A stretch of DNA of 52,586 nucleotides, taken from positions 3,275 to 55,860 of the forward strand of contig DGPZ01000197.1 in assembly GCA_002390675.1 (NCBI GenBank). The letters run 5' to 3'. The DNA comes from Deltaproteobacteria bacterium UBA4427 (GTDB lineage Bacteria > Myxococcota_A > UBA9160 > UBA4427). The notes beneath the pieces are model-generated. The model had not been told where the DNA came from. It worked only from the letters and a program-made list of their open reading frames with translations, and searched no databases. This document shows, piece after piece, positions 48,389-52,586 of this stretch (its first letter is position 1; each line of letters begins with the position of its first letter). The position numbers and the translations under genes were made by a program.

Positions 48389-49984
48389 ATGGCGAAGGAG
48401 CTGGAGGCGGAAGTCGACGCGGAGGGTCGGACGCTGCTCTCGATTAGGGGGGCCGCGCTCACCGGGATGGGTCTCGCTCTTCATGCAAAGGCATCTCCCG
48501 ATCGTATGGCGATCGTGGATGCGACGGGGAGCCATTCATTCGGTCAACTGAACGCCCGTGCCAATCAGATCGTACGTGCTTTGCGCGCGCAGGGACTCGT
48601 GGCTGGCGACGGTGTCGCGCTCTTTTGTTCGAACCGAGTGGAGTTCGTCGAGGTTTACGCGGCAACGCTTCGGGGCGGCTTTAGGCTGACGCCGATCAAC
48701 TGGCACCTCACCGCCGCAGAAGTCGGTTATATCATCGACAACTGTGAGGCAAAGGCATTTTTTGTGGACGCGGACTTTGCTGCCGTCGCTTATGACGCTG
48801 CGAAAGAGGCTCCGGGACTGATTGCGAAAGTGGCAATCGGCGGAAACATTTCGGGCTTCGAGGGGCATGAAGCGCTTTGCGAAGGCCAATCGAGTTCCGA
48901 CCTAGAGGACCCTACGTTAGGCAACTCCATGCTCTACACCTCGGGGACGACAGGGCGTCCGAAGGGTGTGTATCGTCGGGGTGCGACGCAGAGTTCGATT
49001 TCGGTGCCGGTCATCGCTACGGCTGAATTCGATCCGGCGACGGATGTCACCCTTGTGACAGGGCCTCTCTATCACGCTGCCCCTTTGGCCATCAATTTGG
49101 CACTACCTTTGATGATGGGCGTCGGCTGCGTCTTGATGGAAACGTGGGATGCCAAGCAGGCGCTCGCGCTGATCGAGACGCATAGCGTGAGTCACAGTCA
49201 TCTCGTACCTACGATGTTTCACAGATTGCTTTCTCTCGACGAAGCGACCCGCGCGAAATACGACCTCTCTTCGCTCCGCTGGATTGTGCATGGGGCGGCG
49301 CCTTGCCCAAATCATGTTAAGTCGGCGATGATCGAATGGTGGGGGCCAATCCTCTACGAATATTATGCGGCGACCGAAGGCGGCGGATTTTGGATCGACT
49401 CCCATGAATGGCTCAAGAAGCCCGGGAGCGTAGGCAGAGCGGATTCGTCGAGATTCACGATGCAAATTCAGGATGAGTCCGGCGAGGAAGTTCCGGGGGG
49501 CGACATAGGCACGGTCTATTTCAAGGCTCCTGAACATCGCTTCGAGTATTTCAAAGCGCCGGAGAAGACGGCTTCCGCCTATCGCGGCGACTACTACACA
49601 ATGGGGGATCTTGGGCGGCTCGATGACGAGGGCTATCTGTTCCTAACCGGGCGAACTGCGGAGCTCATTATCTCAGGCGGCGTGAATATCTACCCGGCGG
49701 AGGTCGACGCGGTGCTTTTGCTGCACCCCGCAGTCGGCGACGCGGCGACGGTCGGAGTTCCTAATGACGAGTGGGGCGAAGAAGTTCGTGCAGTGGTCGA
49801 ACTGTCAGTAGGGATTGAAGTCAGTGCAGCGCTCGAGGCCGAGCTGATTGCATTCTGTCGCGAGCACCTAGCCGGATACAAATGTCCGCGCGCCGTTGAG
49901 TTCGTGACTGATTTGCCGCGCCTTGATAGCGGCAAGATTCAGCGCGCGAAGGTGCGTGACCGCTACCTGCTTTCCGAGAGCTAA
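48389..49984 (+). CDS. AMP-binding acyl-CoA synthetase (class I adenylate-forming enzyme)
   Basis: A 531-residue ligase that activates a carboxylic acid with ATP and transfers it to CoA. The phosphate-binding loop YTSGTTGRPKG is at 183-193, the adenine motif YEYYAATEG near 325, the ribose motif MGDLGRLD near 410, and the catalytic lysine is Lys516 in SGKIQR. The overall pattern suggests a fatty-acyl or aromatic acyl-CoA synthetase; chain length cannot be read from the sequence. GGGGAG precedes the ATG. No partner enzyme lies beside it, though an acyl-CoA dehydrogenase starts about 2.5 kb further on. Its TAA stop shares the bases CTAA with the convergent MATE gene. Confidence 0.92.
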   Translation: MAKELEAEVDAEGRTLLSIRGAALTGMGLALHAKASPDRMAIVDATGSHSFGQLNARANQIVRALRAQGLVAGDGVALFCSNRVEFVEVYAATLRGGFRLTPINWHLTAAEVGYIIDNCEAKAFFVDADFAAVAYDAAKEAPGLIAKVAIGGNISGFEGHEALCEGQSSSDLEDPTLGNSMLYTSGTTGRPKGVYRRGATQSSISVPVIATAEFDPATDVTLVTGPLYHAAPLAINLALPLMMGVGCVLMETWDAKQALALIETHSVSHSHLVPTMFHRLLSLDEATRAKYDLSSLRWIVHGAAPCPNHVKSAMIEWWGPILYEYYAATEGGGFWIDSHEWLKKPGSVGRADSSRFTMQIQDESGEEVPGGDIGTVYFKAPEHRFEYFKAPEKTASAYRGDYYTMGDLGRLDDEGYLFLTGRTAELIISGGVNIYPAEVDAVLLLHPAVGDAATVGVPNDEWGEEVRAVVELSVGIEVSAALEAELIAFCREHLAGYKCPRAVEFVTDLPRLDSGKIQRAKVRDRYLLSES

Positions 49985-51498
49985 AAGGTCTTCGCGCTAG
50001 ACGGAAGCGGCGGAAGGTCTAGCCAGCGCCCGCGTATAAAGCTCGCCCCGAGCCATATCGTCCGAGCGATGTGATCGAAAATCAGCGTCGCCCATAACCA
50101 AACGACGTCGACTTCGAGATACGCGCCGAGGAAAATCGCAACCGGAACGCGGATGCCCCAGTTTCCGATCGCGGCCCCTATCAAAGGCGTAATCGTGTCG
50201 CCCGCGCCCTTATGCGCTCCCCCTAACGTAAAGTGCATCTGCAAGAAGGGTTGCGCTATGGCGAGGCAGAGCATGAAGGGGGCGAGCGCGTCGATCACGG
50301 CGCGATCATCCGTAAATAATTCTGCGAGGGCACCGCGCTGCCAGACGCACAGAATGCCTAGCGGAATAGCCGTTGCGATCGCGAGCTTGAGAGAACGTTT
50401 GGCGCCTCGTAGCGCACGGTCGCTGTCGCGGGCTCCGAGCGCTTGGCCGACCACCGTTGAGCAGGCTTGGGCGTAGCCGGTTCCGGGGATCCAGGAGAAG
50501 GATAAAATCGAGATGCCGACGGTGTAGGCCGCCACGGCGATCGTGCCGTAGTAGTTACTCAGCACCCAGAAATAGGAGAGCAGCCCGAAGTTGAGCACGA
50601 TGCGCTCGGCGACGCCGGGGATGGCGATGCGAATGACTTCGCGGGTGATCGGATTTTTTCTGAACAGATCGCGGAAGCGAAGTGCCGTGGGGGCGCTATT
50701 CGGGACTCGAGCGAGGATTACGAGAAAGAGCACGAGCCCGACGGCTTGGCTGATCGCAGTCGCGAAGCCGGCGCCCAAGAGTTCGAGCCTAGGGAAGCCT
50801 AAATAGCCGAAGATCAAGACGCCGTTTAAAGCGAGCTTTGAAATGGCAACGATGGCTGCGATGAACATGGGTGTCACCGTGTCCCGGTTCGCGCGCAAGG
50901 CGCTCTCGCAGATCATCGTGAACGAGAGCATCACGGATGCCGCGACCGTTAACTCGAGGTAGGGCGCGGCGACTTCGATCACGGAAGGCTCTGCGCCCAG
51001 GAGTGCGAGGGTTTCTTCGCTGAAAAAGAAAAGAATAAAACCGTAGAAGAGGGTGACGGAGGCGGAGACTTGAATGGAGCCGGCAAAACTGTGTCGCGCA
51101 CGCTCGGGATCGCCAGAGCCGATGGAGCGCGCCATCAAAGCGACGCAGGCTAGGCCGACGGCGAAGAGCGTCGAATGGATCAAGTGAAAAAGCTGAGTCG
51201 CATACCCGACGGCCGCGAGAGGGACTGCGGCGCTTCCGACTTCCGCGAGCCGCCCAATCATCATGCGATCGACGACCCCCGTGAAGTTGAGGAGGACCTG
51301 GCTGGCCATGACGGGCCAGGCCAGGGAGAAAATTTCGCCGAAGGTGTCTCTTCCCGCGACGTTTCGAGGTGCGGCACCCGCTGATGCGCCGGCGGCAAGG
51401 GAGCTCGCGGGGACCGCCGGCCCGACCTCCGGGTCCATAGGGTCCGCTGAGCGGTTTGCGTCAATTCCCGTTTCTAAAGGAGCATCTTCGTCGCTCAC
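49981..51498 (-). CDS. MATE-family efflux transporter
   Basis: A 505-residue inner-membrane exporter with about 12 hydrophobic helices in two homologous bundles, of the multidrug and toxic compound extrusion family (NorM/DinF type). The repeats begin near FSLAWPVMASQVLLNFTGVVDRMM (about 58-80) and GVAERIVLNFGLL (about 298-310). The hydrophilic N-terminal tail of about 50 residues is longer than usual. Sodium or proton coupling cannot be told by eye. It starts with GTG inside the ispH stop (overlap GTGA), so the two are translationally coupled despite unrelated functions. It converges on the acyl-CoA synthetase with overlapping stops. Confidence 0.9.
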   Translation of the reverse strand: MSDEDAPLETGIDANRSADPMDPEVGPAVPASSLAAGASAGAAPRNVAGRDTFGEIFSLAWPVMASQVLLNFTGVVDRMMIGRLAEVGSAAVPLAAVGYATQLFHLIHSTLFAVGLACVALMARSIGSGDPERARHSFAGSIQVSASVTLFYGFILFFFSEETLALLGAEPSVIEVAAPYLELTVAASVMLSFTMICESALRANRDTVTPMFIAAIVAISKLALNGVLIFGYLGFPRLELLGAGFATAISQAVGLVLFLVILARVPNSAPTALRFRDLFRKNPITREVIRIAIPGVAERIVLNFGLLSYFWVLSNYYGTIAVAAYTVGISILSFSWIPGTGYAQACSTVVGQALGARDSDRALRGAKRSLKLAIATAIPLGILCVWQRGALAELFTDDRAVIDALAPFMLCLAIAQPFLQMHFTLGGAHKGAGDTITPLIGAAIGNWGIRVPVAIFLGAYLEVDVVWLWATLIFDHIARTIWLGASFIRGRWLDLPPLPSSAKTF

Positions 51499-52427
51499 GC
51501 GTCGCGCAGTTCACGCGGTAACTTGAAGCGCACACCTTCGTCTACTTCCGGAAGTGAATCGAGTACCGCTGGTCCATCTGCGAGTTCGCGCAATCGTTCG
51601 ATCACGCCTTGGACTAATACATCAGGGGTCGATGCACCTGCCGTCACGCCGACGCATTCGATGCCGTAAAGCCACTCGGGATTCATTTCTTCTGCGTTCT
51701 GAATCAAATAGGACGGGACACCGCGCCGCGAAGCGACTTCGACGAGACGGTTGCTATTCGAAGATGCAGGAGCGCCAACCACGAGGACAAGATCGGCTTC
51801 AACTGCGAGTTCCTTGACCGCGTCCTGTCGATTCTGCGTCGCATAACAGATGTCATCGCGCTTGGGGAGCAATATGTTGGGGAAGCGCGCGGCTAGGGCA
51901 TCCATCACATCCCGAGTGTCGTCGACAGACAGGGTCGTTTGTGTGACACAGCCAAGTCTGTCCGGATTTTCGACAACCAGCGTCGCGACATCCTCCGCCG
52001 TTTCAACGAGATGCATCGAGTCGGGCGCTTGCCCCATCGTGCCTTCGACTTCAACGTGGCCCTCGTGACCGATCATCACGATTTCGAATTTCTCGGCAAC
52101 CATGCGACGCACTTCGTTGTGCACCTTGGTGACGAGGGGGCAGGTCGCGTCGATCGTGTGGAGCTTGTTCTGCTCGGCCCGGTCCCGGATGGCGGGGGAA
52201 ACGCCGTGGGCGGAGTAGATGAGAACGGCACCCTTAGGCGCGTCTTCAGGTTCTTCGATGAAGGTCGCGCCTTTCTTGCGCAAACCGTCGACAACGTGCC
52301 GATTATGAACGATTTCGTGGCGTACGAAGACGGGGCGATCGCCCTGGGCAAGGGCGAGCTCGACGATGTCGATGGCCCGGTCGACACCGGCACAAAATCC
52401 GCGAGGGCTGGCGAGAAGGATCCGCAT
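51495..52427 (-). CDS. ispH: 4-hydroxy-3-methylbut-2-enyl diphosphate reductase IspH
   Basis: A 310-residue [4Fe-4S] enzyme, the last step of the non-mevalonate isoprenoid pathway, making IPP and DMAPP from HMBPP in the cytoplasm. The three cluster cysteines are at the expected places: Cys12 (PRGFCAGV), Cys96 (DATCPLV) and Cys194 (DDICYATQNRQ). Active-site His124 and Glu126 (GHEGHVEVEG) and Ser/Asn residues in GAPASSNSNRL are also present. Length matches E. coli IspH (316). It is followed by the overlapping MATE gene and is divergent from the acyl-CoA dehydrogenase across 97 bp that include a TTACCC/GGGTAA dyad. Confidence 0.97.
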   Translation of the reverse strand: MRILLASPRGFCAGVDRAIDIVELALAQGDRPVFVRHEIVHNRHVVDGLRKKGATFIEEPEDAPKGAVLIYSAHGVSPAIRDRAEQNKLHTIDATCPLVTKVHNEVRRMVAEKFEIVMIGHEGHVEVEGTMGQAPDSMHLVETAEDVATLVVENPDRLGCVTQTTLSVDDTRDVMDALAARFPNILLPKRDDICYATQNRQDAVKELAVEADLVLVVGAPASSNSNRLVEVASRRGVPSYLIQNAEEMNPEWLYGIECVGVTAGASTPDVLVQGVIERLRELADGPAVLDSLPEVDEGVRFKLPRELRDA

Positions 52428-52444
52428 GGGGCCGGATACTAGCG

Positions 52445-52461
52445 TTACCCAATGGGGGTAA
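52445..52461. promoter_or_regulatory. Dyad in the ispH / acyl-CoA dehydrogenase spacer
   Basis: TTACCC at 52445-52450 is complementary to GGGTAA at 52456-52461 around AATGG. It lies 18 bp upstream of the ispH start, where an operator or leader hairpin could act on either divergent gene. No regulator is identified. Confidence 0.3.
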
Positions 52462-52524
52462 GGGAAAAATCCGGAGGAGCCGTTACACTCGACGGTCGAA
52501 ACTTATGGCAGGAGGCATGTCGAC

Positions 52525-52586
52525 ATGTCGGACCTCGAAACATTTCGCCAGGAAACTCGTTCTTGGCTCGAAGAAAACGGCCCCAA
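52525..52586 (+). CDS. Acyl-CoA dehydrogenase-like protein, N-terminal fragment
   Basis: Only the first 20 codons are in the window, cut by the right edge. They read MSDLETFRQETRSWLEENGP, the usual N-terminal helix of acyl-CoA dehydrogenases (FRxEVRxWLxEN). AGGAGG at 52510-52515 is nine bases before the ATG at 52525; an ATG eight bases earlier is in another frame. If correct, it would pair functionally with the acyl-CoA synthetase in fatty-acid or related acyl-CoA oxidation. Confidence 0.6.
   Translation, partial: MSDLETFRQETRSWLEENGP

Noticed and set aside
1..52586. Apparent excess of the word TTAGG/CCTAA, often as Leu-Gly codons TTA GGC
   Set aside because: A hand count gave about 66 on both strands. 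A rough base-composition expectation is near 80, so there is no enrichment; the impression came from its frequent placement at gene ends.
1..52586. CRISPR array, insertion sequence, prophage, toxin-antitoxin or rRNA/tRNA gene
   Set aside because: I scanned for regularly spaced repeats, transposase or integrase motifs, and conserved RNA segments and saw none. Absence of tRNA is by eye only and would need a dedicated search.

Overview
The window reads as a chromosomal segment of a free-living, aerobic, moderately GC-rich Gram-negative bacterium. The best guess is a deltaproteobacteria-like lineage (Myxococcota or a neighbour). This rests on a tandem PilZ / DUF4388 protein of the kind common in that group, homodimeric-type AceE, ClpS/ClpA, a lipoprotein signal, and periplasm-facing transporters. 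The placement is inference, because no rRNA or tRNA gene is visible. I see 42 genes (one cut off by the right end) packed tightly on both strands, with no insertion sequence, prophage, CRISPR array or toxin-antitoxin pair. It looks like core genome rather than a mobile island.

Layout. 0.1-7.7 kb: an anchored type-B carboxylesterase, hisE-hisG with overlapping stop and start, an EamA exporter, an M20 deacylase/peptidase, a Gfo/Idh/MocA oxidoreductase and an orphan amino-acid-type binding lipoprotein. 7.8-16 kb: pepN, a glutathione peroxidase, the ribosome-acting ABC-F protein EttA, a Dabb-domain protein and the disaggregase clpB, which is preceded by a sigma-32-like promoter. 16-22.7 kb: a complete phosphate-control locus, phoU-phoB-phoR on the minus strand and pstC-pstA-pstB on the plus strand, divergent around a three-repeat Pho box but without pstS. 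22.9-25.3 kb: a YghO-like GNAT protein, an HPF/RaiA-like protein and a Bax-inhibitor-1 family membrane protein.

25.4-32.5 kb: aceE and aceF (pyruvate dehydrogenase E1 and E2), then a PilZ/DUF4388 protein and a degenerate-GGDEF/EAL protein that look like a cyclic-di-GMP receptor and phosphodiesterase pair. The aceE leader carries a perfect 11-bp inverted repeat whose right arm is the Shine-Dalgarno sequence. 32.5-35.3 kb: a minus-strand operon of hydrolase, short-chain dehydrogenase and hydrolase. 35.5-40.3 kb: a diiron ferritin-like protein behind a TetR regulator with a conspicuous palindromic operator, then a zinc-type CDF exporter behind a PatB/MalY lyase fused to an unknown N-terminal domain. 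40.4-44.2 kb: a second pyruvate dehydrogenase-type E2, lpdA and lipA, without an E1. 44.3-52.6 kb: a FemAB/DUF482-like GNAT protein, clpS-clpA, an acyl-CoA synthetase, a MATE exporter overlapping ispH, and the first codons of an apparent acyl-CoA dehydrogenase.

How they work together. Three themes stand out: two lipoate-dependent oxo-acid dehydrogenase E2 genes with shared E3 and lipoate-synthesis functions; protein quality control (clpB, clpS-clpA, pepN, EttA, HPF-like); and signal-controlled responses (PhoBR, c-di-GMP, TetR). The most unusual features are regulatory and architectural: the SD-sequestering aceE leader, the 34-bp dyad over the tetR-like start, the aminotransferase fusion, and two convergent gene pairs whose stop codons share the same four bases.
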